From NCBI GenBank assembly GCA_945979635.1, contig CAMFPZ010000007.1, positions 1 to 12,479 on the forward strand: a DNA stretch of 12,479 nucleotides, in the 5' to 3' direction. The position numbers and the translations under genes were made by a program. Of the stretch, positions 1 to 7,397 are shown in pieces. Within the stretch, counting starts at the first letter, position 1, and the number at the start of each line of letters is the position of its first letter. The notes under the pieces were generated by a model. That model had not been told where the DNA came from and ran no database searches. It saw nothing but the letters and a program-made list of their open reading frames with translations. This DNA comes from an uncultured Eubacterium sp. (lineage in GTDB: Bacteria > Bacillota > Clostridia > Oscillospirales > Acutalibacteraceae).

Positions 1-1600
1 TAAGATCGTAATCGTCGATATCATATGTTTCTTCCATATATTCATTTTCATAACTCATAAATTCAACAGCGAGCAATCTGTCATTGTCAATACAGAACGG
101 CGGCAATTGCGACAATACCTCTTCCGTTTGGAGCACATTGATAAACTGTTTCTTTATAAGTGTATTAGGCACTGCGTATCTACGCTCAACAACCCTTCCG
201 TCGTTTAGCTTATATGTAAGCTTATAGCTGATATCCATCTCATAATTGTCGAAATAATCATTGCCCAAAAACAGCATTAATCGAAGAATAGAGCTGCTGT
301 TTTTTCTTGAGGTCTTAATAACAAGATCATCAATGCTTCTATTATGAAGCTCAATAACCTTTTCAATATTCTCTCTTTCTTGAAGAACAACACTATCCTC
401 ATCTATAAGATACGAAATGCTATCGTTCAGTAGTCCTGCCATACCCGTATAACCCTCCGTGGAGGTAAGAGTAGAAAGTTCTACACTTTCAACAGAATCA
501 ACATCAGGAACATACTTAACATAGCCATTGAAGATAGGAAGAGTAACACCTACCGACAAAACGGTACATACACCGCAAACACATGCAAGGGTAACAGCAG
601 TTTGCTTCGTGAACACCTTTTTGTAGAAAACAGCCGTAAACGCCATTGTTATCAAAACCGCAAGAACAATTCCGATAATGATAGCAACAACGCCGCTTTC
701 TGTTGCACTGAAGAAAAATGCAGAGGACGAAAGCACAGCAAGAATAATATACGGAATGATTTTTCCCGACAGCGACATCTCTGCCGTTTCTGCCTTTCTG
801 CCCTTAAATGCTATATATCCTGCTATAAACATTCCAACAATTTCGAGTGCAGAAACTATCAGCGGTATGTACAATTTCTCTTGACTCATAAAGGATGAAA
901 TTGCGTTATCAACAGGGCTGACAGCATTCAAAAGCAATAAATCTGCCGAAAATCCCCAAATGGAATTAATTTTTACAGCAATACCTCCGAGGGCAGTTGA
1001 TGTACAAACAAGGCAAATCAGACTCAAAATCAAATACTGAATCCTTTTTCCCGAAATTACGGCACACATTACAAACGCCGAATATATAGCTATGACCGCC
1101 AAGAGCAGAGAAATAACTATCGGAACCAAGGTCTTATAATCGACTACATAGTTTACATACTTATTCGATGCAACAGACACGGCCAGACAATACAATGCCA
1201 ACGGCACTACATAGCACAAAACATTTACTAATACGCCGTAAAGATAGTTTGCAACGAAATATTCCTCTCGTTTAATCGGAACGGCAAAGTAGCTGTCACA
1301 GGATTGCTTTTTGTAAATCTGCTTGAATATCCTCGGTGCACTGAACAGGCTAAAGAATCCGGAAATAATTGTAAAGAAGACACAAATTATTCCCGCCTCG
1401 CCGGTAACATCCACATCGCCTATCAATGTTTTTGTAATACCGTAATCATAGCTATCCTGCAAAACAGTTGAGGTGATTGTAATTATCGTCACAACTATTG
1501 TTGCACCGAGAGCAAGAAGCATACTGACTAAATTACTTTTGAATGTTTTTCTAAACACAAAAGAAGTATAATTCTTATACTTTGAAGCTGTTGATGTCAT
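1..1600 (-). CDS. ABC-2 type transporter permease with large C-terminal domain (3' end cut off by window edge)
   Basis: This is my own translation of the minus strand from the ATG at 1600. It is open for 533 codons and runs off the left edge, so the C-terminus is missing. The first 26 bases overlap the end of the ATPase gene, and a GGAGGTGG ribosome site lies 6 nt before the ATG. The protein has about eight or nine hydrophobic segments (roughly residues 24-44, 70-90, 112-145, 158-183, 188-210, 244-265, 289-326 and 338-357), followed by a hydrophilic domain from about 360 to the cut end. That layout resembles clostridial ABC permeases that follow YtrA/YtrB-type genes and carry a C-terminal domain like DUF6449; the family assignment is from memory. 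It should form the membrane channel for the adjacent ATPase, probably for export or envelope-stress response. The substrate cannot be told from sequence. Confidence 0.85.
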   Translation of the reverse strand, partial: MTSTASKYKNYTSFVFRKTFKSNLVSMLLALGATIVVTIITITSTVLQDSYDYGITKTLIGDVDVTGEAGIICVFFTIISGFFSLFSAPRIFKQIYKKQSCDSYFAVPIKREEYFVANYLYGVLVNVLCYVVPLALYCLAVSVASNKYVNYVVDYKTLVPIVISLLLAVIAIYSAFVMCAVISGKRIQYLILSLICLVCTSTALGGIAVKINSIWGFSADLLLLNAVSPVDNAISSFMSQEKLYIPLIVSALEIVGMFIAGYIAFKGRKAETAEMSLSGKIIPYIILAVLSSSAFFFSATESGVVAIIIGIVLAVLITMAFTAVFYKKVFTKQTAVTLACVCGVCTVLSVGVTLPIFNGYVKYVPDVDSVESVELSTLTSTEGYTGMAGLLNDSISYLIDEDSVVLQERENIEKVIELHNRSIDDLVIKTSRKNSSSILRLMLFLGNDYFDNYEMDISYKLTYKLNDGRVVERRYAVPNTLIKKQFINVLQTEEVLSQLPPFCIDNDRLLAVEFMSYENEYMEETYDIDDYDL

Positions 1601-2474
1601 ATCCTGCCACCTCCATTTCGCTAATAAACAATTCCTCCAGAGTTAATGGTAAAGCTTCGAAATAAATAGGATTTTTACTGTTTATTAATTCCTCGATCTT
1701 TTCCTGCTCACCCTTTACGGTAATTTCAATAATCTTGCCCTGTCGATTTTCCTTCGTGATATTTAGACTGCTCTTAATTTCATCATAATCCTCATCGCTC
1801 ATAATGAATTGCAGGCGATAAAGACCGATTGCATCTCCATCAATATCGCGTTCCATCAAGATTCCGCCATTGTGCAGAAGTCCGATATGGTCGCAAAAGC
1901 CCTCGAGCTCTCTCAAATTATGCGACGCAATAACAACGCTTGCATTCGTTTCGTCAACATATTCAATCAGTATTTTCTTCACAAGCTCACGAATCACAGG
2001 GTCGAGTCCGTCAAAAATTTCGTCGAACAAAATAACTCTCGGATTAAAGCTCAACGCCAGAATAATCGCAACCTGTCTTTGCATTCCCTTACTCATTGTC
2101 GAAATCTTTTGGAACGAGTCAATAGGAAATGTATGACGAAGCCTCTCAAATCTTGCCATATCCCAGCTCGGATAAAGCTCTTGATAGCACAACGACATAC
2201 TCGATAAGGTTGCACCAGACTCAAAATACGGAAAATCGGATACAAATGCTGTTCTTTGCTTTACTGCTTTATTTTCAAACGGAGCCTCACCGTTGATAAT
2301 CACCTCGCCGTCCTCAAGGCTGTATACGCCTGCAAGCACTCGAAGCAGAGTGCTTTTTCCTGCACCGTTTGAGCCTACGAGTCCGAAAACGGAGCCATCA
2401 TCAATACGAAACGATATATTATCAAGTGCCTTTTTACTTCCAAAGCACTTTGTTGCATTACTAATTTGAATCAT
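1575..2474 (-). CDS. ABC transporter ATP-binding protein, YtrB-like
   Basis: A 299-residue ABC ATPase that powers the adjacent permease at the cytoplasmic membrane. It has Walker A GSNGAGKS (about 34-41), a signature of the variant form MSKGMQRQ (about 127-134), Walker B VILFDE followed by the D-loop (about 147-158), and the switch histidine in ASHN (about H185). The usual Q-loop glutamine seems replaced, with FVSDFPYF at about 78-84; from memory this occurs in the YtrB/YhcG-like group. The reading frame is open further upstream, but the ATG at 2474 is preferred: it has a GGGAGGG site before it, and the protein then begins MIQISN, as family members do. The gene overlaps the GntR gene by 14 nt and the permease gene by 26 nt, so the three are probably translationally coupled. 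A roughly 90-residue C-terminal extension follows the nucleotide-binding core. Confidence 0.93.
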   Translation of the reverse strand: MIQISNATKCFGSKKALDNISFRIDDGSVFGLVGSNGAGKSTLLRVLAGVYSLEDGEVIINGEAPFENKAVKQRTAFVSDFPYFESGATLSSMSLCYQELYPSWDMARFERLRHTFPIDSFQKISTMSKGMQRQVAIILALSFNPRVILFDEIFDGLDPVIRELVKKILIEYVDETNASVVIASHNLRELEGFCDHIGLLHNGGILMERDIDGDAIGLYRLQFIMSDEDYDEIKSSLNITKENRQGKIIEITVKGEQEKIEELINSKNPIYFEALPLTLEELFISEMEVAGYDINSFKV

Positions 2475-2835
2475 TACCGGCACCCTCCCAAATTTCATTA
2501 ATGATTTTTTGTATTGTGGGCTTTTGAATTCCCGAATTTCTTGCATCAATTAAGACATTTTTCAATGCTTTTATGGTTTGCTTATGAATTTTCGACAAAT
2601 CGGTAGAATTAACGAAAATACCCTTTCCTGTCACAGTATAGATAACTCCCTGCTGCTCCAGTCCTTTGTACGCCTTTGAAACGGTATTAGGATTAATTCC
2701 AAGCTCACATGCCATACTACGCACAGACGGCAAAGGACTATCTGTTTCGTAGATTCCTAAATTGATTAGCTTGATAATCTGTTTTTCAAGCTGCTCATAA
2801 ATAGGCACTCTGCTTCTTGTGTCTATTGTAATCAT
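2461..2835 (-). CDS. GntR family transcriptional regulator, YtrA subfamily
   Basis: A 124-residue repressor-type protein. Residues 1-75 are a winged helix-turn-helix of the GntR class: VPIYEQLEKQI, LPSVRSMACELGINPNTVSKAY, then GVIYTVTGKGIFV (wing). The short C-terminal helical tail of about 50 residues, with no ligand-binding domain, is the hallmark of the YtrA subgroup. These regulators usually repress the ABC operon they head, and the ligand or stress signal is often unknown. The ATG at 2835 was chosen because AGGAGGG sits 8 nt upstream; the longer open frame back to 2916 would run through the promoter and operator. It is the first gene of the operon with the ATPase and permease. Autoregulation through the inverted repeat upstream is inferred. 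Confidence 0.93.
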   Translation of the reverse strand: MITIDTRSRVPIYEQLEKQIIKLINLGIYETDSPLPSVRSMACELGINPNTVSKAYKGLEQQGVIYTVTGKGIFVNSTDLSKIHKQTIKALKNVLIDARNSGIQKPTIQKIINEIWEGAGNDSN

Positions 2836-2861
2836 CACCGCTTCCCTCCTGTTCTTGGGAT

Positions 2862-2902
2862 GTGTGCCAACTGTACTATGACATATAGAACAGTTAGTAC
2901 AC
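2862..2902 (-). promoter_or_regulatory. Inverted-repeat operator candidate for the GntR/YtrA-type regulator
   Basis: On the minus strand the arms are GTGTACTAACTGT (2902-2890) and ACAGTTGGCACAC (2874-2862). They are inverted copies matching at 11 of 13 positions with a 15-bp spacer. A second nested pair, GTACTA and TAGTAC, lies inside the same interval. The element covers the predicted start site and the leader ahead of the ribosome site, where a repressor would block transcription. Binding by the adjacent regulator is inferred from position. Confidence 0.55.
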
Positions 2903-2906
2903 TTTC

Positions 2907-2935
2907 TATATAACACATAAAAAAGCTTTTGTCAA
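2907..2935 (-). promoter_or_regulatory. Promoter of the gntR-ABC operon
   Basis: On the minus strand, TTGACA (2935-2930) and TATATA (2912-2907) are separated by exactly 17 bp. The -35 box is a perfect sigma-A match. Transcription should begin near 2900, at the edge of the inverted repeat described next. Confidence 0.8.
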
Positions 2936-2940
2936 CACAA

Positions 2941-2986
2941 AAATGAAAAAACTTGTGCAACAGGAGGAGTTCTCCGGTTACACAAG
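2941..2986 (-). terminator. Rho-independent terminator of the yeiH-like/DUF4250 unit
   Basis: On the minus strand an imperfect stem (CTTGTG pairs with CACAAG, inner CGGAG with CTCC, with internal mismatches) is followed by TTTTTTCATTTTT. It lies about 50 nt after the DUF4250 stop and separates that unit from the gntR promoter. Confidence 0.75.
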
Positions 2987-3037
2987 CCTGTAATAAATCG
3001 TGCTTGAATTATCAAATATTTATTAAAATCTTATTTT

Positions 3038-3214
3038 TCACTTAAAGCTATTGAGCTCCTCGATATATTCAAAGCCGAGAGAGGACAGCGTAGAAATGAT
3101 TTTTTCCTTATCCTCGCCCATATCATCGCAGAGGGCATCGAGGCTTGAATAACAATCGCGAAGCTTTGTATTCACTACGCTTAACAGCATAAATGGGTCA
3201 TTCGGCAAAGTCAT
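3038..3214 (-). CDS. DUF4250 domain-containing small protein
   Basis: A 58-residue cytoplasmic protein from the ATG at 3214, with AGAGG 6-7 nt upstream. It begins MTLPNDPFMLLSVVNTKLRD and continues with YSSLDALCDDMG and LSSLGFEYIEELNSFK, which I recognise as the DUF4250 family of short Firmicutes proteins. The pattern (NDP, NTKLRD, SSLDELC-like, LxxxGFEY) looks like a compact helical, possibly helix-turn-helix-like fold, but the function is not established. It starts 11 nt after the stop of the yeiH-like gene, so the two are very likely co-transcribed. The frame is open a further 26 codons upstream into the yeiH-like gene; those codons are rejected because they lack a ribosome site and family similarity. 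Confidence 0.85.
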   Translation of the reverse strand: MTLPNDPFMLLSVVNTKLRDCYSSLDALCDDMGEDKEKIISTLSSLGFEYIEELNSFK

Positions 3215-3225
3215 AGTACACCTCT

Positions 3226-4326
3226 TTATAAATTTGTTGAATAAATGCCTGTAAGCATTTGAACACCGAGAGAAACGGCTGTAATTGCACACCAGCAGCA
3301 GAAGCCAAGAAGAATCGGCTTTCCGCCCTTTTTAATGAGCTTAACTATATTTGTATTAAGACCGATTGCACACATTGCCATAGCAATGAAGAATTTTGCA
3401 AGCCATTTTGCAAAATGCACGAAGCTGTCATTATAAAATGCCGTAAAGGTCGGTGCAACGCCCTTTTGTGCAAGAACGCCGACAACCGTCGTAATAACCG
3501 AAGCGATTACGAAATAAATAATGAAGAATGGGAAAATCTTTTTGAGCGAAACAGAGGAACCGTTTCCGCCGTTTTTCTTCGCTCTTTTTGTACGAATGAA
3601 TGCCAAAACCAATGTAATCGGAATAATTGCTAGAGTACGAGTAAGCTTTACGGTTACGGCAGAGGAAAGAATACCCTCAACACCGTAGAGTCCCTCCGCA
3701 GTGGATGCGGCTGCAGTTACAGAGGAGGTGTCGTTTACTGCCGTTCCGGCAAAAATTGCAAATCCCTCCGAGCCAAGATGTAAAAGATTATATCCCAATG
3801 TCGGGAAAATCAACGCCGCAAGAACATTGAAAAGAAAGATAACACTAATACTCTGTGCAACCTCCTCGTCATCTGCATCAATAACAGGGGCGGTTGCGGC
3901 AATGGCAGAGCCGCCGCAAATTGACGAGCCGACGCCGATAAGGCAAGCTACCCTTTTGTCAATCTTAAGCACCTTCATAAGAAGCATAGCAACCAAAAGA
4001 GAAACCAAAATAGTCGAAATAATAACAGGCAATGACTGTGCACCAACCTTCGCAATAGTGCCTAAATTCAGGCTAAAGCCGAGGATGATTACCGCCCATT
4101 GAAGGATTTTTTTCGAGGAAAAGGTTACGCCCTCATTCATAACAGCACCTGAGGCAAGCTTCGGCAAAATCAAGGTCACAATCATACCAATCAATATCGA
4201 AAAAACAGGTGCACCGACAACCTCAAGGCTGAACGAGCCGATACTCAATTGTGCCAAAGCAGTTGAAACACCTGCAATAACCGCACAAATTGCGATTCCG
4301 GGTACTTTTTTCTTTATAAAATCCAT
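3226..4326 (-). CDS. YeiH/UPF0324 family putative transporter (putative sulfate exporter family)
   Basis: A 366-residue polytopic membrane protein with about ten hydrophobic segments. It contains the family's diagnostic block GSSICGGSAIAATAPVI (about 133-149) followed by acidic DADDEE, and the upstream stretch LGFSLNLGTI. The family (Cons_hypoth698, YeiH) is often annotated as a putative sulfate exporter; the real substrate is unproven in most members. The ATG at 4326 is preferred because GGAAGTG lies 6-7 nt before it; a TTG at 4341 would sit upstream of that site. The gene is first in a two-gene unit with the DUF4250 gene and has its own promoter. YeiH genes in enterobacteria often lie beside a LysR regulator; none is present here. 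Confidence 0.88.
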   Translation of the reverse strand: MDFIKKKVPGIAICAVIAGVSTALAQLSIGSFSLEVVGAPVFSILIGMIVTLILPKLASGAVMNEGVTFSSKKILQWAVIILGFSLNLGTIAKVGAQSLPVIISTILVSLLVAMLLMKVLKIDKRVACLIGVGSSICGGSAIAATAPVIDADDEEVAQSISVIFLFNVLAALIFPTLGYNLLHLGSEGFAIFAGTAVNDTSSVTAAASTAEGLYGVEGILSSAVTVKLTRTLAIIPITLVLAFIRTKRAKKNGGNGSSVSLKKIFPFFIIYFVIASVITTVVGVLAQKGVAPTFTAFYNDSFVHFAKWLAKFFIAMAMCAIGLNTNIVKLIKKGGKPILLGFCCWCAITAVSLGVQMLTGIYSTNL

Positions 4327-4339
4327 AGTTTTCACTTCC

Positions 4340-4379
4340 AAAAAATAATACGGACAACAAGGTTTGCCATCCGTATTAT
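4340..4379 (-). terminator. Terminator of the ABC importer operon, overlapping the yeiH-like promoter
   Basis: On the minus strand, ATAATACGGA (4379-4370) pairs perfectly with TCCGTATTAT (4354-4345) around a 15-nt loop, and the T-tract continues to 4340. It is 29 nt beyond the ATPase stop. The stem is AT-rich, so its strength is uncertain. It could also act as a palindromic operator over the -10 box. Confidence 0.6.
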
Positions 4380-4403
4380 ATACCTATTTATTTCATTTTA
4401 CAA
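4375..4403 (-). promoter_or_regulatory. Promoter of the yeiH-like gene, -10 inside a terminator stem
   Basis: On the minus strand, TTGTAA (4403-4398) and a perfect TATAAT (4380-4375) are separated by 17 bp. The -35 box starts only 5 nt after the stop codon of the upstream ABC ATPase gene. The predicted start near 4368 gives a leader of about 42 nt. The -10 box is also part of the 5' arm of the hairpin at 4345-4379. Confidence 0.75.
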
Positions 4404-4407
4404 CTTT

Positions 4408-5205
4408 TTATTCGGACAACAGCATTCTGTCATTGTCTAATTCTTCGCCCGATGTATTCTTGAACTTTGCAAGAAGGTCGGCAGTTGTGAGCTGCTTCTT
4501 TTCATCACCCTTAACATCGTAAATAATCTTTCCGTCATTCATCATAATAAGGCGGTTGCCGATTGCAATGGCGTCCTTCATATTATGAGTAATCATAATG
4601 GTTGTAAGATTATTTTCAGCCACAATTTTTTCGGTTAAATCGAGAACCTTCTTTGCGGTTTTCGGGTCAAGTGCCGCAGTATGCTCATCGAGAAGAAGAA
4701 GCTTCGGCTTGCAAAGAGTCGCCATAAGAAGAGTTACCGCCTGACGCTGACCGCCCGAAAGAAGACCAACCTTGGAGGTCAATCTATCCTCAAGTCCCAG
4801 GTCAAGCCCTGCAAGCATCTCTACATAATCTGCCTTTTCCTTGTGCTTTACACCGGGACTGAGGCCTCTACGAGCACCTCGTCTTGAAGCAAGTGCAAGA
4901 TTCTCAACAATTTGCATATTCGCCGCAGTACCTGTCATAGGGTCCTGAAAAACACGACCGATATATTTTGCTCTTTTGTGCTCCGGAAGCTTCGTGACAT
5001 CAACGCCGTCGATGATGATACTTCCGCAATCAACGGGGTAAACTCCTGCAATCATATTGAGCATAGTCGATTTACCGGCACCGTTACCGCCGATTACGGT
5101 TACAAAATCGCCTTCATTGAGTGTAAGGTCGATACCATTAAGTGCCTTCTTTTCATTTATTGTACCGGGGTTAAAGGTTTTATAAACATTTTTAATTTGA
5201 AGCAT
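4408..5205 (-). CDS. ABC importer ATP-binding protein (partner of COG2984-type binding protein)
   Basis: A 265-residue ATPase. It has Walker A GGNGAGKS (about 39-46), Q-loop FQDP (Q87), signature LSGGQRQ (about 149-155), Walker B LLLLDEHTAALDP (about 169-181) and switch histidine ITHN (H207). All catalytic elements are intact. The ATG at 5205 shares one base with the permease stop (TAATG), a typical translational coupling arrangement, and the upstream ribosome site is inside the permease end. It is last in an operon of binding protein, permease and ATPase, matching the COG2984/COG4120/COG1101 type of importer. In some streptococci and clostridia such sets are called trpXYZ and linked to tryptophan. 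The substrate here is not shown by the sequence. Confidence 0.94.
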   Translation of the reverse strand: MLQIKNVYKTFNPGTINEKKALNGIDLTLNEGDFVTVIGGNGAGKSTMLNMIAGVYPVDCGSIIIDGVDVTKLPEHKRAKYIGRVFQDPMTGTAANMQIVENLALASRRGARRGLSPGVKHKEKADYVEMLAGLDLGLEDRLTSKVGLLSGGQRQAVTLLMATLCKPKLLLLDEHTAALDPKTAKKVLDLTEKIVAENNLTTIMITHNMKDAIAIGNRLIMMNDGKIIYDVKGDEKKQLTTADLLAKFKNTSGEELDNDRMLLSE

Positions 5206-6107
5206 TATTCCTTAACCTCCTTATTCTTTACTGTTTTTGACGCAATTTTATTCTTCCAGAAGGGAACGCCGAGGAACAATGCAACTACAAGTGCAGTAAA
5301 GAGCTTAAGGTCATTTGCATTAAGACCAAGACGAAGAACAAATGTGATTACAATATAATAGATTACACCGCCAATGGTTACTGCGAGAAGCTTAAGAGCA
5401 AAGTTTTTGAAAAGCTTTCCGAAAATAACTTCACCGATAATAACAGCGGCAAGTCCGATAACGATTGCACCTCTGCCCATATTTACATCTGCGAATCCCT
5501 GGAACTGTGCAAGCATTGCACCCGAAAGAGCAACAATACCATTAGAAAGAATAAGGCCAATAACCTTATTTGTATCGGTATTGATACCGTTCGCACGAGC
5601 CATAGCCTCGTTACAGCCCGTCGCACGAATGCCGTGACCAAGCTCTGTACCGAAGAACCAATAGAGAATTGCAATTATTGCCACAACAAAAATTGCACCG
5701 AAAATAAGCGACATCGGAATAGAACCAAGCGAGAAAACAACCTTGTAGTTTCTGAAGCTCAAGGGCTGATTCGCCTTTCCGCCCAAAATACGAAGATTAA
5801 TCGAATACAACGAAAGTTGAGTCAAGATACCTGCTAAGATAGCAGGAATACCGAATTTTGTGTGGAAAATACCTGTTGCAAGACCTGCAACACAGCCGGC
5901 AAGAAATGCCATTAGCATACTGAGCCATGCGTTCATTCCATTGGTCATACATAAAACAATGATAGCACCGCCTGTGCCCATTGTTCCGTCAACTGTCAAA
6001 TCGGCAACATCAAGCACCCTAAAGGTGATATAAACGCCGATTGCCATAATGCCCCAAATCAAGCCCTGTGCAACAGTACCCGGAAGGGCGGCCAAAAATC
6101 CATTCAT
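5205..6107 (-). CDS. ABC importer permease, LivH/BPD_transp_2-like (COG4120 type)
   Basis: A 300-residue membrane protein with about eight or nine hydrophobic helices. The segment FRVLDVADLTVDGTMGTGGA (about 29-48) is characteristic of the COG4120 permease group, and the ARANGINTDTNKVIGL-type cytoplasmic loop is the expected site of contact with the ATPase. It should form a homodimeric channel taking the small solute delivered by the binding lipoprotein encoded upstream. The start at 6107 is supported by AGGAGA 7-8 nt before the ATG. An 87-nt gap containing a strong hairpin separates it from the binding-protein gene. The short basic C-terminus ends on the ATPase start codon. Confidence 0.92.
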   Translation of the reverse strand: MNGFLAALPGTVAQGLIWGIMAIGVYITFRVLDVADLTVDGTMGTGGAIIVLCMTNGMNAWLSMLMAFLAGCVAGLATGIFHTKFGIPAILAGILTQLSLYSINLRILGGKANQPLSFRNYKVVFSLGSIPMSLIFGAIFVVAIIAILYWFFGTELGHGIRATGCNEAMARANGINTDTNKVIGLILSNGIVALSGAMLAQFQGFADVNMGRGAIVIGLAAVIIGEVIFGKLFKNFALKLLAVTIGGVIYYIVITFVLRLGLNANDLKLFTALVVALFLGVPFWKNKIASKTVKNKEVKE

Positions 6108-6136
6108 TAGTTATTCTCCTTAATTTTTTTTAGCAT

Positions 6137-6177
6137 AAAAACAGCAATACACAGCTCTCATTTTCTGAGAGCTGTGT
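6137..6177 (-). terminator. Intra-operon hairpin after the binding-protein gene (partial terminator or mRNA stabiliser)
   Basis: On the minus strand ACACAGCTCTC (6177-6167) pairs perfectly with GAGAGCTGTGT (6159-6149) around a 7-nt loop. The first T-run (TTTTT, 6141-6137) comes 7 nt after the stem, not directly. It starts 18 nt after the binding-protein stop and precedes the permease gene. This suits leaky termination or 3'-end protection, giving more binding protein than permease and ATPase. Confidence 0.65.
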
Positions 6178-6194
6178 CAATATTCACGATTTAA

Positions 6195-7181
6195 TTATTC
6201 CTGTGTCATATCAATAGCTTCATATGTATCCGGAATTGTGATACCGAGAGTAGAAGCCCTGTCAGCAACATACTTATTTACAGGAGCTGTATCATATGCA
6301 ATTTCCATTTCGCCCGGATTTGCACCATTCTTGAGAATTTCTACAGCCATTTCGCCTGCCTTGTAGCCGATTGAGTAGTAGCTGATTGAAAGTGTTGCAA
6401 CGCCACAGCCCTTTGCGATACCCTCTTCACCGGCAACAACAACCTTTCCGGCCTTTGCTACGATTGGTTCGATTGTACCTGTTGATGAAGCCATTGTGTT
6501 GTCGGTTGGAATGTAGATTGCATCTGTTTCGTCGCAAGCAGTTTGTGTTACGGCAGCAACCTCGTTTGTATCAGCAACAGTATATTGCTTTGCTGTGATA
6601 CCAAGCTTTCCAAGCTCTTCGCTTACTACCTTTGCTTGGTATACGGAGTTTGCTTCGCCTGTGCAGTAAAGAATACCAACTGTCTTTGCATCAGGGCAGA
6701 GGTCCTTAACCATCTTTGCCTGCTCTGCAAGAGGAGCAAGGTCAGCAGTACCGGTGATGTTCATTCCGGTCTTACCTGTCCAATCCTTGATGTCAAGAGC
6801 TGTTGCGTAGTCGGTTACGGATGTACCAACAATCGGAATTGTTGTTGTAGCTGTCATAGCTGCCTGAAGTGAAGGAGTTGCATTCGCCATAATAAGGTCA
6901 ACACCGGAGGAAACAAATCCGTTGCAAATTGTTGCACAGGTTGCAGGGTCATTTGCTGCATTCTGAATATCAATTGTTACCTTATCGCCGAATTCCTTTT
7001 CAAGAGCTTCCTTAAAGCCTCTGGTTGCCTCGTCAAGTGCAGGGTGCTGTACGATTTGGCAAACACCAACCTTATAGGTCTTTTCTGCGTCGTCCTTTGC
7101 TGCTGAGCAGCCTGCCAATACGCCGCCTACCATCACTGCAGAAAGAGCAACAGCAGTAATCTTTTTAACTAACTTGTTCAT
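6195..7181 (-). CDS. ABC transporter substrate-binding lipoprotein (ABC_sub_bind, COG2984)
   Basis: A 328-residue binding protein. It has a lipoprotein signal: basic MNKLVKK, a hydrophobic core, and lipobox VLAGC with the lipidated cysteine at residue 25, so it should be anchored outside the membrane. The mature part begins KVGVCQIVQHPALDEATRGF and has NAANDP, IPIVGTSVTD, VGILYCTGEANS and VVAGEEG elements typical of the COG2984 two-lobed binding fold. The start at 7181 is set by the lipoprotein signal and a GAGAGG site 8 nt upstream; the longer frame to 7247 would run into the promoter. First gene of the importer operon. Family members have been associated with tryptophan, tyrosine or uncharacterised ligands, so the ligand is left open. 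Confidence 0.93.
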   Translation of the reverse strand: MNKLVKKITAVALSAVMVGGVLAGCSAAKDDAEKTYKVGVCQIVQHPALDEATRGFKEALEKEFGDKVTIDIQNAANDPATCATICNGFVSSGVDLIMANATPSLQAAMTATTTIPIVGTSVTDYATALDIKDWTGKTGMNITGTADLAPLAEQAKMVKDLCPDAKTVGILYCTGEANSVYQAKVVSEELGKLGITAKQYTVADTNEVAAVTQTACDETDAIYIPTDNTMASSTGTIEPIVAKAGKVVVAGEEGIAKGCGVATLSISYYSIGYKAGEMAVEILKNGANPGEMEIAYDTAPVNKYVADRASTLGITIPDTYEAIDMTQE

Positions 7182-7210
7182 AATTATAACCTCTCTAACT
7201 ATACGAATAT

Positions 7211-7228
7211 GTTCCGCTTTCGCCGAAC
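7211..7228 (-). other. 5'-UTR hairpin with GAAA tetraloop
   Basis: Minus-strand RNA GTTCGGCGAAAGCGGAAC can fold as GTTC/GAAC plus GC/GC with one G-G mismatch and a GAAA loop. It would lie at the extreme 5' end of the importer mRNA, about 30 nt ahead of the start codon. It may stabilise the transcript; no riboswitch resemblance was recognised. Confidence 0.45.
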
Positions 7229-7237
7229 TGTAAGCAC

Positions 7238-7266
7238 AGTTTAGCACATAAAAGCGTTAAAGTCAA
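7238..7266 (-). promoter_or_regulatory. Promoter of the ABC importer operon
   Basis: On the minus strand, TTGACT (7266-7261) and TAAACT (7243-7238) are separated by 17 bp, with TGC before the -10 box as an extended element. The predicted start near 7231 gives a leader of about 50 nt. That leaves no room for a T-box or other large riboswitch. Confidence 0.8.
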
Positions 7267-7360
7267 CAGGCAAAAAATAAATTCACGATAGAAAATTTTG
7301 AAGCATTTATGATTTAGCATAAATTTTTCTTATGATAAATATTAGTTTTGCTTATTGCAT

Positions 7361-7397
7361 CAACAAAAACAGCTCCCCCTTTGTTTGGAGAGCTGTT
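7361..7397 (-). terminator. Rho-independent terminator of the PHP hydrolase unit
   Basis: On the minus strand AACAGCTC (7397-7390) pairs with GAGCTGTT (7375-7368), with two extra G-C pairs above a C-A mismatch, followed by TTTGTTG. It begins 10 nt after the PHP gene stop. The stretch from here to the importer promoter (7267-7360) is AT-rich and shows nothing else. Confidence 0.75.

Noticed and set aside
602..898. Plus-strand short frames opposite the left-edge permease
   Set aside because: The minus strand is continuously open through here with clear membrane-protein composition; the plus frames have no start signals.
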